Assembly (NCBI GenBank): GCA_902761265.1
Contig: CACWJV010000098.1
Location: forward strand, 1-7,717
DNA length: 7,717 bases
Origin: Oscillospiraceae bacterium
GTDB lineage: Bacteria; Bacillota; Clostridia; Oscillospirales; Acutalibacteraceae
Reading direction: 5' to 3'
This document shows positions 1-6,876 of the stretch, one piece after another. The notes below the pieces were generated by a model. It saw only the letters and a list, made by a program, of their open reading frames with translations. It had not been told where the DNA came from and made no database searches. How positions within the stretch are numbered: position 1 is the first letter of the stretch; the number at the start of each line of letters is the position of its first letter. The position numbers and the translations under genes were made by a program.

Positions 1-2358
1 GCGTGCGCGTTTTGGGATGTGCAGATCAAACCCGAACAAAGCGAGGACGGCTGGCATCTGTATGTCAACGGCACGCTGCGCGGCGACCGCTTTTCCGGCC
101 GGATGCTGACCGCGTCGCTGATGGACGGTACGCTTTCGCTGCGCGAACAAAGCTGCGGCGCGTCGCGCGAATTCAGCTTTTTCTTTGCGCTGTCCGACGT
201 CCGGCCGTGGACGGCGGAAACGCCGGAGCTGTATGATCTGTTTCTCACGCTGCAGGGCGACGGCGATTGTGAAGTGCTGCGCTTTCGTGTGGGCTTCCGG
301 TCGGTGCGGATCGACGGCGAACGGTTTTTGTTTAACGAAACGCCGATCAAATTCAAAGGCGTCAACCACCACGACACCCACGAAAAGACCGGCTATGTGA
401 TGTCTGCCGACGACCTGCTGCGCGACGTGACGCTGATGAAGCAGTTTAACGTCAACGCGGTGCGCACGTCGCACTATCCGCCCGACCCCGTGTTTTTGTC
501 GCTGTGCGACCAATACGGTCTGTATGTGGTCGACGAAGCGGATATTGAAACCCACGGCATGTGGCAAAACCGGCTGCGGATCAACGCGCTGAGCAACAGC
601 AAGGATTGGACAAACCGCTATCTGGACCGCGTCCGGCGTATGTTTTGCCGCGACAAAAACCACCCGAGTATCACGATGTGGAGCCTCGGCAACGAATCCG
701 GCGGTTGGAAAAACCACGACGTGTGCTATGCCTGGCTCAAAAAGCACAGCGAGCTGCCTGTGCACTATGAAGGCGCCATCCGCACGCCGCGCGGCTCGTA
801 TGACGTGATCTCCGAAATGTATCCGCGCTTTCCGCTTTTCAACCGCATCGCCGAACACAAGCTCGGCGCGCGCTACCGCGGCAAGCCCTATTTCATGTGT
901 GAATACTGCCACGCCATGGGCTTCGGCCCGGGGGCGCTCGAAGAATACTGGCAGCAGATCTATGCCCACGAGCAGTTGTGCGGCGGCTGTATCTGGGAAT
1001 GGGCGGATCACAGCGTATATAACAAGCAGGCCAAATATACCTATACCTACGGCGGCGACCACGGCGAACGGATCCACGACAGCAACTTTTGTGTGGACGG
1101 TCTGTTCTATCCCAACCGTCGGCCGCACACCGGCGCGTGGGCGATGAAAACAACCTACCGCCCGATCCGTGCCGTGTGTATGAGCGAAAACCTCTACCGC
1201 TTTACCAACACCAACAGCTTTTTGAACGCGAACGTCTATGACGTGTCGTTCCGGCTTTTGCGCGACGGCGCAGTGGTCGAAACGGGTACGGTCGACCTCG
1301 ATATCCCGCCGCGTGCGGCGCAGAGCGTGGTTATCGCCCACACGATGACGGACGCGCAGCACGACTATTGCATCAACTTCATCTACCACGACAAAAGCGG
1401 CCACTGCGTGGGCGAAGAGCAGCTTGTGCTGCAAGAGCACTTTGCGCCGCCGGTGATCGAAGCGAAATCCGCGGTTGCGTTTTTGAAAAAGCACGACTCC
1501 GTGCTGGTTGCGTTTGACCGCGGCCGCGCCGTATTTGACAAAAGCACCGGCGTGCTCGTCAGCTATGTGGTGGGCGGCAAAGAAATGCTGGCCGATGATT
1601 TCGGCTTTGTACCCAACGTCTACCGCGCCCCGCTGGACAACGACCGCAACAAGGAAAAGGGCTGGGAAAAGCTCGGACTCGATAAACTCCGCCCGGCGTC
1701 GCGCAAGCTGCTGGAATGCAAAAACGACAAACAGGGCTTCGTCTTTTTGCGCACAGCCGGCGCATTGGAATACACCGACAAAAAGCTGTTCCGATTTGAG
1801 CTGTGCTACCGCGTCTATCCCGACGGCACGCTGAAGGTGGACGCGAAGCTGCAACGTCCGGGTTTTGTTAGGGTGCCGATGGAGCTGTCGCGCTTCGGCG
1901 TCACACTCCATCTTGACCAGTCGCTCAAATATGTGCGCTACTACGGCCGCGGCGAGCGGGAAAACCTGCCCGATCTCAAGCACCACGCGCCGCTCGGCAT
2001 CTATGAGAGCACGGCGTTCGATCTGTGCGAAGACTATATCAAGCCCCAGGAAAACGGCACCCATACTGACACGCGGTCGCTGCGCCTTTGCGACAGCGCC
2101 GGCAGCGGTGTGGAGCTGCTTTGCAGCGAACAGCCGTTCACGTTCAGCGCCCGGCCGTATAAAAACAGCACGCTGCAAAAGGCAAAGCACCTGGAAGATT
2201 TGCACGACGACCGGCTCGTCTGCCTCAATCTCGACGGCTTTATGCGCGGTACCGGCTCTAATTCCTGCGGCCCGGACGTGTTGCCGCAATACGACCTCAA
2301 AATCCGCGACACGCTCGCGTTCAGCTTCTATCTGCGCCCGGCAGAGCCAAACACATAA
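1..2358 (+). CDS. lacZ: LacZ-type GH2 beta-galactosidase, 5' end cut by the window
   Basis: This enzyme hydrolyses terminal beta-galactosides such as lactose, in the cytoplasm, since this class usually lacks a signal peptide. The frame is open from base 1, so the GTG at 19 is only an internal codon and the true start lies upstream. Visible are 785 residues. The GH2 TIM barrel begins near FKGVNHHDTHEKTGY and continues with RTSHYPPDP and VVDEADIETHG. The acid/base glutamate is in WSLGNESGG (codon 694-696, equivalent to E. coli Glu461). The nucleophile is in CEYCHAMG (codon 901-903, equivalent to Glu537). YGGDHGERIHDSNFCVDGL follows, and the rest fits the C-terminal small-chain domain. By comparison with the ~1,020-residue E. 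coli enzyme, about 230 N-terminal residues are missing. A hairpin terminator follows the stop, so it appears to be a separate transcription unit from iol. True substrate could be a beta-galactoside other than lactose. Confidence 0.95.
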   Translation, partial: ACAFWDVQIKPEQSEDGWHLYVNGTLRGDRFSGRMLTASLMDGTLSLREQSCGASREFSFFFALSDVRPWTAETPELYDLFLTLQGDGDCEVLRFRVGFRSVRIDGERFLFNETPIKFKGVNHHDTHEKTGYVMSADDLLRDVTLMKQFNVNAVRTSHYPPDPVFLSLCDQYGLYVVDEADIETHGMWQNRLRINALSNSKDWTNRYLDRVRRMFCRDKNHPSITMWSLGNESGGWKNHDVCYAWLKKHSELPVHYEGAIRTPRGSYDVISEMYPRFPLFNRIAEHKLGARYRGKPYFMCEYCHAMGFGPGALEEYWQQIYAHEQLCGGCIWEWADHSVYNKQAKYTYTYGGDHGERIHDSNFCVDGLFYPNRRPHTGAWAMKTTYRPIRAVCMSENLYRFTNTNSFLNANVYDVSFRLLRDGAVVETGTVDLDIPPRAAQSVVIAHTMTDAQHDYCINFIYHDKSGHCVGEEQLVLQEHFAPPVIEAKSAVAFLKKHDSVLVAFDRGRAVFDKSTGVLVSYVVGGKEMLADDFGFVPNVYRAPLDNDRNKEKGWEKLGLDKLRPASRKLLECKNDKQGFVFLRTAGALEYTDKKLFRFELCYRVYPDGTLKVDAKLQRPGFVRVPMELSRFGVTLHLDQSLKYVRYYGRGERENLPDLKHHAPLGIYESTAFDLCEDYIKPQENGTHTDTRSLRLCDSAGSGVELLCSEQPFTFSARPYKNSTLQKAKHLEDLHDDRLVCLNLDGFMRGTGSNSCGPDVLPQYDLKIRDTLAFSFYLRPAEPNT

Positions 2359-2371
2359 AAAATTCACAGTT

Positions 2372-2402
2372 TTCCGCGCGTTACATCTTGCAACGCGCGG
2401 AA
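2372..2402 (+). terminator. Intrinsic-type terminator after the beta-galactosidase gene
   Basis: A perfect 11-bp stem (2372-2382 with 2392-2402, core CCGCGCG) surrounds a 9-nt loop. It sits 13 bases after the TAA stop and is followed by an AT-rich, T-biased stretch (TTATTTGTTAT) rather than a clean U run. An A-rich tract at 2357-2363 lies upstream, so on the other strand the same hairpin is followed by a T run and could stop transcription from the right. The stem is seen directly; its activity is inferred. Confidence 0.75.
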
Positions 2403-2416
2403 TTATTTGTTATACT
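2388..2416 (+). promoter_or_regulatory. Sigma-70/SigA-type promoter for the iol operon
   Basis: TTGCAA at 2388-2393 and TATACT at 2411-2416 are separated by exactly 17 bp, and a TG at 2408-2409 makes an extended -10 (TGTTATACT). Transcription would start near 2423, giving a leader of about 60 nt before iolG. The -35 box lies in the loop and 3' arm of the preceding terminator hairpin, so the two signals share DNA. The leader contains a short possible hairpin (2431-2436 with 2445-2450, one G-U pair) of unknown relevance. Confidence 0.65.
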
Positions 2417-2422
2417 TTACAA
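2407..2422 (+). promoter_or_regulatory. Imperfect palindrome over the -10, possible operator
   Basis: TTGTTATACTTTACAA is an imperfect inverted repeat: TTGT and ACAA are perfect outer arms, and the inner A:T pair also matches. It lies directly over the -10 box of the iolG promoter, where a repressor would block polymerase. Inositol operons are commonly repressed by IolR-type regulators, but I cannot match this site to a known operator, and an AT-rich -10 region can look palindromic by chance. Confidence 0.25.
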
Positions 2423-2472
2423 TGTATGAGCAGGTCCCCGTTTCGGCCTGTCCACCGCAGAATTTTCATAAT

Positions 2473-2477
2473 GGAGG
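2473..2477 (+). promoter_or_regulatory. Ribosome binding site fixing the iolG start
   Basis: GGAGG lies 7 nt before the ATG at 2485. This selects 2485 rather than the upstream in-frame TTG at 2407, which falls inside the promoter's -10 region and cannot be translated from this promoter. Confidence 0.85.
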
Positions 2478-2484
2478 CAATCAA

Positions 2485-3501
2485 ATGAAACAGCTCAACA
2501 TCGGCATCATCGGTGCCGGCCGTATCGGCAAAGTCCACATGAAATCCATCACCTATTCCGTGCCCGGCGCAAAAGTGCTCGGCATCACCGACGTGTTCCA
2601 GGATGCGCTGCCGGCGCTCGCCGCGGAATACGGTATCGAAAAGATCTATCCCGACTACAAAGCGATGCTCGCCGATCCCGAAATCGACGCCGTGCTCGTT
2701 TGCTCGTCCACCGATACCCACGCCGACATCTCCATCGAAGCGGCCAAGGCAGGCAAGCATGTGTTTTGCGAAAAGCCGGTCGACCTGACTCCGGAAAAGG
2801 TTCTTGCCGTCATCAAAGCTGTCAAGGACGCCGGCGTCAAGCTGCAGGTCGGTTTCAACCGCCGCTTTGACCACAACTTTGCCCATATCCGTGAGCTGAT
2901 CAACGAAGGCAAGATCGGCAAACTCGAGCTTGTCAAAATCACGTCCCGCGACCCCGAGCCGCCACCGGCCGAATATGCTGCTGTTTCCGGCGGAATCTTT
3001 TTGGATATGACGATCCATGATTTCGATATGGCGTGCTTCATCGCCGGCAGTGAAGTCGAAGAGGTCTATGTCAACGCAACCTGCCTTGTCGACCCGGCCA
3101 TCGGCGAAGCCGGCGACGTGGATACCGCGATTGTTTCGCTCAAATTCAAGAACGGCGCCATCGGCGTGATCGACAACTCCCGCCGCGCCGCCTACGGCTA
3201 TGACCAGCGCGTGGAAGCGTTCGGCTCCCTCGGCGCAGCCGTTGCCGCCAACGACACCCCGACCAACGTCACTTTGATGACCGCCGACGGCGTGATGACG
3301 GACAAGCCGCTGTACTTCTTCCTTGAACGCTACATGCAGTCCTTCCGCGACGAAATGCTGCAGTTTGTGGACGCTGTCCAAAACGACAAGCCGACCCCGA
3401 CCACCGGCGAAGACGGCCTTGCCGCCATTTTGATCGCCCTTGCCGCCAAGAAGAGCGTCAAGGAAGGCCGCCCGGTCAAGATCGCCGAGATCCTCGGCTA
3501 A
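2485..3501 (+). CDS. iolG: Inositol 2-dehydrogenase, Gfo/Idh/MocA family
   Basis: It oxidises myo-inositol to 2-keto-myo-inositol (scyllo-inosose) with NAD+, the first step of the iol pathway, in the cytoplasm. The protein has 338 residues, the usual length (the B. subtilis enzyme has about 344). An N-terminal Rossmann domain opens with GAGRIG at residues 10-15, and Asp36 at the end of the second strand suggests NAD+ preference. EKP carries Lys97, and the C-terminal domain has the D-x3-H pair Asp174 and His178 in FLDMTIHDFD. These fit the Lys/Asp/His catalytic set of this family. It is the first gene after the promoter, and iolB follows 12 bp later with its AGGAGG overlapping this stop. The gene context makes inositol the likely substrate. 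The family is broad, so scyllo- or chiro-inositol or another cyclitol cannot be excluded from sequence alone. Confidence 0.88.
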   Translation: MKQLNIGIIGAGRIGKVHMKSITYSVPGAKVLGITDVFQDALPALAAEYGIEKIYPDYKAMLADPEIDAVLVCSSTDTHADISIEAAKAGKHVFCEKPVDLTPEKVLAVIKAVKDAGVKLQVGFNRRFDHNFAHIRELINEGKIGKLELVKITSRDPEPPPAEYAAVSGGIFLDMTIHDFDMACFIAGSEVEEVYVNATCLVDPAIGEAGDVDTAIVSLKFKNGAIGVIDNSRRAAYGYDQRVEAFGSLGAAVAANDTPTNVTLMTADGVMTDKPLYFFLERYMQSFRDEMLQFVDAVQNDKPTPTTGEDGLAAILIALAAKKSVKEGRPVKIAEILG

Positions 3502-3513
3502 GGAGGCGCCACG

Positions 3514-4317
3514 ATGGATAAACGACTGATTCCCGGGCCGAAGGAATGGCCCTACGGCTACAACGCCATCAATAGCTGGAAAGACGAAGAACCCAAAACG
3601 ATGATGGACTTCGGCATCCTGCGCCAGAAGGCGGGCGATGTGTTCACCGATGAAGAGCATCTCGAGCGCGCCTATCTGCTTGTTTACGGCAAAGCGAAGG
3701 TTGAATTCGACGGTCAGTGCTTCGAAATCGAACGCGAAAACTGCTTCGATTACGATCCGTGGGTGCTCTCCGTACCCAACGATATTAAGGTGACCATCAC
3801 CGCAGAAGCGGAAAGCGAATGGACCGTCCATCGCACCGACAACGAAAAGACCTTCCCCTCAAAGCTTTACACACCCGAAGAGTGCGCCAGCGAACAGCGC
3901 GGCAAGGGCACCATGCGCGAAGCGTCCACCCGCATTGTACGCACCGTGTTCGATTATTCCAACGCGCCGTGGTCCAACCTTGTTGTGGGCGAAGTGATCG
4001 GCTTCCCCGGCAAATGGTCCAGCTATCCGCCGCACACCCATCCGCAGCCGGAGATCTATTATTACAAATTCAACCCCGAACAGGGCTACGGCTTTGCGGA
4101 ATTGAGCGAGGATGTTGTCAAGACCCATAATAATTCCACCGTGCTCATTTTGAACGAAGAGACCCATCCGCAAACGACCGCACCGGGCTATGCCATGTGG
4201 TATCTGTGGGTTATCCGCCACCTCGACGGCAACCCGTACATCACCCCGTACTTTTTGCCGGAGCACCGCTGGGTGACCGATCCGGCAAACGAAGCGAAGA
4301 TGTGGCCGAAGGCGTGA
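3514..4317 (+). CDS. iolB: 5-deoxy-glucuronate isomerase
   Basis: IolB converts 5-deoxy-D-glucuronate, the ring-opened product of IolD, to 2-deoxy-5-keto-D-gluconate (5DKG), which is then phosphorylated by IolC. The 267-residue length is normal for the family. It is a two-half cupin protein. The metal site is visible in the C-terminal half as YPPHTHPQPEIYYY, giving His174, His176 and Glu180, with His236 in VIRHLDGN as the probable fourth ligand. The start is secure: AGGAGG at 3501-3506 lies 7 nt before the ATG and shares its first A with the iolG stop, so the two genes are tightly coupled. The stop codon lies inside a short hairpin that begins a repeat block separating this gene from iolD. 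Confidence 0.95.
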   Translation: MDKRLIPGPKEWPYGYNAINSWKDEEPKTMMDFGILRQKAGDVFTDEEHLERAYLLVYGKAKVEFDGQCFEIERENCFDYDPWVLSVPNDIKVTITAEAESEWTVHRTDNEKTFPSKLYTPEECASEQRGKGTMREASTRIVRTVFDYSNAPWSNLVVGEVIGFPGKWSSYPPHTHPQPEIYYYKFNPEQGYGFAELSEDVVKTHNNSTVLILNEETHPQTTAPGYAMWYLWVIRHLDGNPYITPYFLPEHRWVTDPANEAKMWPKA

Positions 4318-4330
4318 CGCTTTGCGTCAC
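4314..4330 (+). repeat. 7-bp hairpin overlapping the iolB stop codon
   Basis: GTGACGC at 4314-4320 pairs perfectly with GCGTCAC at 4324-4330 around a TTT loop. The TGA stop of iolB is part of the left arm. No T run follows, so it is not a normal intrinsic terminator. It is directly followed by GCAATTC and a heptamer array, the same arrangement as the hairpins around the later arrays. Confidence 0.7.
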
Positions 4331-4333
4331 GCA

Positions 4334-4361
4334 ATTCGGGATTCGGAATTCGGAATTCGGA
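4334..4361 (+). repeat. Four-unit heptamer array between iolB and iolD
   Basis: Four head-to-tail 7-bp units are present: ATTCGGG at 4334-4340, then three perfect ATTCGGA units, closing with AATG. Two overlapping GAATTC palindromes per pair of units give it local self-complementarity. The rest of the 86-bp iolB-iolD gap (4364-4403) is A-rich with only a weak GAAAGAG ribosome binding site. This is the first of three four-unit arrays in the window. Confidence 0.85.
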
Positions 4362-4403
4362 ATGATATGAATCAAAAATAAAACGAAAGAGCGTGATGAA
4401 AAA

Positions 4404-6248
4404 ATGAAGCTCACCATGGCGCAAGCCCTTGTCAAATTCCTCGACAACCAGTATGTCAGCTTTGACGGCGTGGAGACCAAGTTCGTCAAAGGCATTTTCG
4501 GCATCTTCGGCCACGGCTGCGTGGTCGGTATCGGTCAGGCGCTCGAACAGGGCGGCCACAACCTGACCTACTATCAGGGTCATAACGAGCAGGGGATGGC
4601 GCACGCCGCTATCGCCTATGCCAAGCAAAAGCACCGCCGCGAGATCATCGCCTGTACCTCGTCCATCGGCCCCGGTGCGCTGAACATGGTCACCGCCTGC
4701 GGCACTGCCACCGCCAACCGCATTCCGCTGCTGGTATTGCCGGGCGACACCTTTGCCTGCCGTCAGCCTGACCCGGTGCTGCAGCAGATCGAACAGTTCG
4801 ACGCCGTTTCCACCACAGCGAACGACGCCTTCCGCGCAGTGTGCAAATACTGGGACCGCATTGAGCGCCCCGAACAGCTCATGACCGCGTGCATCAACGC
4901 GATGCGTGTTTTAACAAGCCCCGCCGACACCGGCGCGGTTTGCATCGCCATGCCGCAGGACGTGGAGGCCGAAGCGTTTGACTATCCCGACCACTTCCTG
5001 CAAAAGCGCGTGTGGTACATCGACCGTCAGCTTCCCTCGGCGCGTGAAGCCGCGGCGGCTGCGGACATGATCAAACAAGCAAAGAAGCCGATGATGATCG
5101 TCGGCGGCGGCGTGACCTATTCCGAAAGCTGGAAAAGTGTGCTCGCGTTTGCGGAAAAATACAACATCCCCATCGGCGAAACCCAGGCCGGTAAGGGTCA
5201 GATCCCGTGGAACCATCCGCTGAATATGGGCGGCTGCGGCGTGACCGGCACCGGTTCGGCCAACGCGATTGCCAAACAGGCCGATCTTGTGATCGCCGTC
5301 GGCACCAGACTGACCGACTTTACCACCTGCTCCAAATGGGGCTTCCAGAACCCGGACGTCAAAATGCTTTCCATCAACGTCTGCCCGTTCGACGCGTTCA
5401 AGATGGATGCTGTCGCTGTTCTCGCCGACGCCAAGGAAGGCCTTGACGCGATCAGTGCAAAGCTCGGCGATTACAAGAGCGCGTGGACGACGGAATACAA
5501 AGACGCCCAGGCGAAATTCTTCGCGGAGATCGACCGCATGTATAACATTCAGCTCGAAGACGGTTTCTCCCAGACCCGCGCGCTCGGCATCATCAACGAC
5601 TTCGCGGCGAATGACGCTGTGGCGATCGGTTCGTCCGGCTCGCTGCCCGGCTGTCTGCAACGGTTGTGGAAGAGCAAGGGCGAAAACACCTACCATGTCG
5701 AATACGGCTTCTCGTGCATGGGCTACGAGATCTGCGGCGCGCTCGGCGCAAAGCTGGCTGTCCCCGACCGCGACGTCTATACCTTCGTCGGCGACGGCAG
5801 CTTTTTGATGCTGCACTCCGAACTGTACACCGCCGTACAGGAAAAGGCGAAAATCAACGTTATGCTCTTTGACAACGAGGGCTGGGGCTGCATCGAAAAT
5901 CTGCAAAACAACCAGGGCACCGATACGTTCGGCACACGCTTTACGCGCCGGACCGACAGCGGTTTCCTGGACGGCGACGTCATTATGACCGACTACGCCA
6001 AGATCGCCGAAGGCTACGGCTGCAAAGCTTACCGCGTGACCAACGAGGACGAGCTCAAGGCCGCGCTGGAGGATTCCAAAAACTACGACACTCCCGTTCT
6101 CTTCGATATCAAGGTCGCCCATAAGTCCATGTCCGACGGCTACGATTCCTGGTGGCGTGTGGGCGTTGCTGAAGTTTCCACCAGCGCAACCGTGCAAAAG
6201 GCGTATGAAGAGATGCAGGCCGAAATCAAGAAGGCAAGACTGTATTGA
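4404..6248 (+). CDS. iolD: 3D-(3,5/4)-trihydroxycyclohexane-1,2-dione hydrolase, ThDP-dependent
   Basis: IolD hydrolytically opens the cyclohexanedione ring made by IolE, giving 5-deoxy-glucuronate for IolB. At 614 residues it is close to the family norm (B. subtilis about 637). It has the three-domain layout of ThDP enzymes. The N-terminal pyrimidine-binding domain contains the cofactor-activating Glu62 in QGHNEQGMAHAA. A central domain carries MMIVGGGV. The C-terminal pyrophosphate-binding domain has the GDGS motif at 463-466 and ends the metal-binding motif at Asn491 in FDNEGWG. The ATG at 4404 is the only credible in-frame start, but its ribosome binding site (GAAAGAG at 4385-4391, 12 nt away) is much weaker than those of iolG, iolB and iolE. 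A repeat block sits on each side of the gene, so it may be translated less efficiently than its neighbours. The stop codon again lies in a hairpin. Confidence 0.97.
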   Translation: MKLTMAQALVKFLDNQYVSFDGVETKFVKGIFGIFGHGCVVGIGQALEQGGHNLTYYQGHNEQGMAHAAIAYAKQKHRREIIACTSSIGPGALNMVTACGTATANRIPLLVLPGDTFACRQPDPVLQQIEQFDAVSTTANDAFRAVCKYWDRIERPEQLMTACINAMRVLTSPADTGAVCIAMPQDVEAEAFDYPDHFLQKRVWYIDRQLPSAREAAAAADMIKQAKKPMMIVGGGVTYSESWKSVLAFAEKYNIPIGETQAGKGQIPWNHPLNMGGCGVTGTGSANAIAKQADLVIAVGTRLTDFTTCSKWGFQNPDVKMLSINVCPFDAFKMDAVAVLADAKEGLDAISAKLGDYKSAWTTEYKDAQAKFFAEIDRMYNIQLEDGFSQTRALGIINDFAANDAVAIGSSGSLPGCLQRLWKSKGENTYHVEYGFSCMGYEICGALGAKLAVPDRDVYTFVGDGSFLMLHSELYTAVQEKAKINVMLFDNEGWGCIENLQNNQGTDTFGTRFTRRTDSGFLDGDVIMTDYAKIAEGYGCKAYRVTNEDELKAALEDSKNYDTPVLFDIKVAHKSMSDGYDSWWRVGVAEVSTSATVQKAYEEMQAEIKKARLY

Positions 6249-6263
6249 TGCGCATGGCGCATC
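6247..6263 (+). repeat. 7-bp hairpin overlapping the iolD stop codon
   Basis: GATGCGC at 6247-6253 pairs perfectly with GCGCATC at 6257-6263 around an ATG loop. Its left arm includes the last two bases of the iolD TGA. The octamer GGCGCATC at 6256-6263 recurs at 6761-6768 and, inverted, at 6319-6326, which links this hairpin to those at the inner ends of the cassette's inverted repeats. There is no T run, so termination is not evident. Confidence 0.7.
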
Positions 6264-6267
6264 TGTC

Positions 6268-6326
6268 AATTCGGAATTCGGAATGCGGAATTCGGAATTG
6301 ATGGGCGCCGCCTGCGGCGATGCGCC
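6268..6326 (+). repeat. Left terminal inverted repeat of the cassette
   Basis: It consists of four heptamers (ATTCGGA at 6269-6275, 6276-6282 and 6290-6296, with the variant ATGCGGA at 6283-6289), then ATTG, then a hairpin at 6304-6326. That hairpin has arms GGCGC/GCGCC, an inner stem CGCC/GGCG, a TGC loop and a two-base AT bulge. Read against the inverted right copy, bases 6268-6300 differ at one position only (6285). Confidence 0.85.
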
Positions 6327-6347
6327 AAAGCTAAGGGAGCGTTTATT

Positions 6348-6713
6348 GTGGATAGAGACAATGTTGTTTGGCAAAAGAGTATTGCTTTTTCCGTGCGTAT
6401 CATACGGCTGTATCAACACTTGCGCAAAGAAAAGCATGAGTTTGTTATGGCAAAGCAGGTTTTACGCAGCGGAACGAGTGTCGGTGCAAATATCAGCGAA
6501 TCCATCCGCGCACAAAGCAGTGCTGACTTTAGTTCCAAGCTTAACATCGCTCTAAAGGAGGCAGAAGAAACGCATTATTGGCTCTTGTTGCTTATGGAAA
6601 CCGATTACATCAGCGAAAAGCAGTTTTCCAGCTTAGATCAGGACTGCGAAGAACTCATTCGGCTTTTAACGGCAATCACCAAAACATTAAGTAAAGAAAA
6701 AGAAACACTCTGA
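6348..6713 (+). CDS. Four-helix-bundle protein of the 23S rRNA intervening-sequence (IVP) family
   Basis: The protein has 121 residues, typical for this family (PF05635/TIGR02436 type). Its hallmark is RSGTSVGANISES at residues 40-52, followed by helix KEAEETHYWL at 70-79 and a last helix around DQDCEELIRLL. It is predicted soluble and all-helical, with no membrane segment. Members were first noticed inside 23S rRNA intervening sequences and are also widespread outside rRNA. The related Avd protein assists diversity-generating retroelements, but no reverse transcriptase is seen here. The molecular role of stand-alone members is not established. The start is GTG at 6348, chosen because AGGGAG lies 8 nt upstream. 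GC is lower than in the iol genes (24 of 60 bases at 6541-6600 against 38 of 60 at 5701-5760), which suggests foreign origin. It has no evident link to inositol use. Confidence 0.9.
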   Translation: MDRDNVVWQKSIAFSVRIIRLYQHLRKEKHEFVMAKQVLRSGTSVGANISESIRAQSSADFSSKLNIALKEAEETHYWLLLLMETDYISEKQFSSLDQDCEELIRLLTAITKTLSKEKETL

Positions 6714-6760
6714 AGAAGATAGAATTCCGTATTTTGGTATGCGGTGGCCGGAAATTGTTT

Positions 6761-6821
<61 letters not shown>

Positions 6822-6876
6822 TTCTCCCATTCAGCGTATCAGTAAAAAATATCGAACACCCGAAGGGAGAATACCA

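Noticed and set aside
2407..2484. N-terminal extension of IolG from a TTG at 2407
   Set aside because: It begins inside the promoter -10 region, has no ribosome binding site, and would add 26 residues before the Rossmann fold. The ATG at 2485 has a perfect GGAGG.
2410..3831. A 473-codon open frame on the minus strand opposite iolG
   Set aside because: It is antisense to a protein with clear catalytic residues, has no recognisable domain, and long antisense frames are common opposite GC-rich genes. The same applies to the 508-codon minus-strand frame at 4911-6437.
4314..4330. Hairpin after iolB as an intrinsic terminator
   Set aside because: The right arm is followed by GCAATTCGGG with no T run, and iolD lies downstream in the same pathway, so termination here is unlikely. 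The iolD hairpin at 6247-6263 was rejected as a terminator for the same reason.
6822..6876. A separate promoter for iolE
   Set aside because: The region is AT-rich but I could not find a -35 and -10 pair with acceptable spacing, so only the ribosome binding site is supported.
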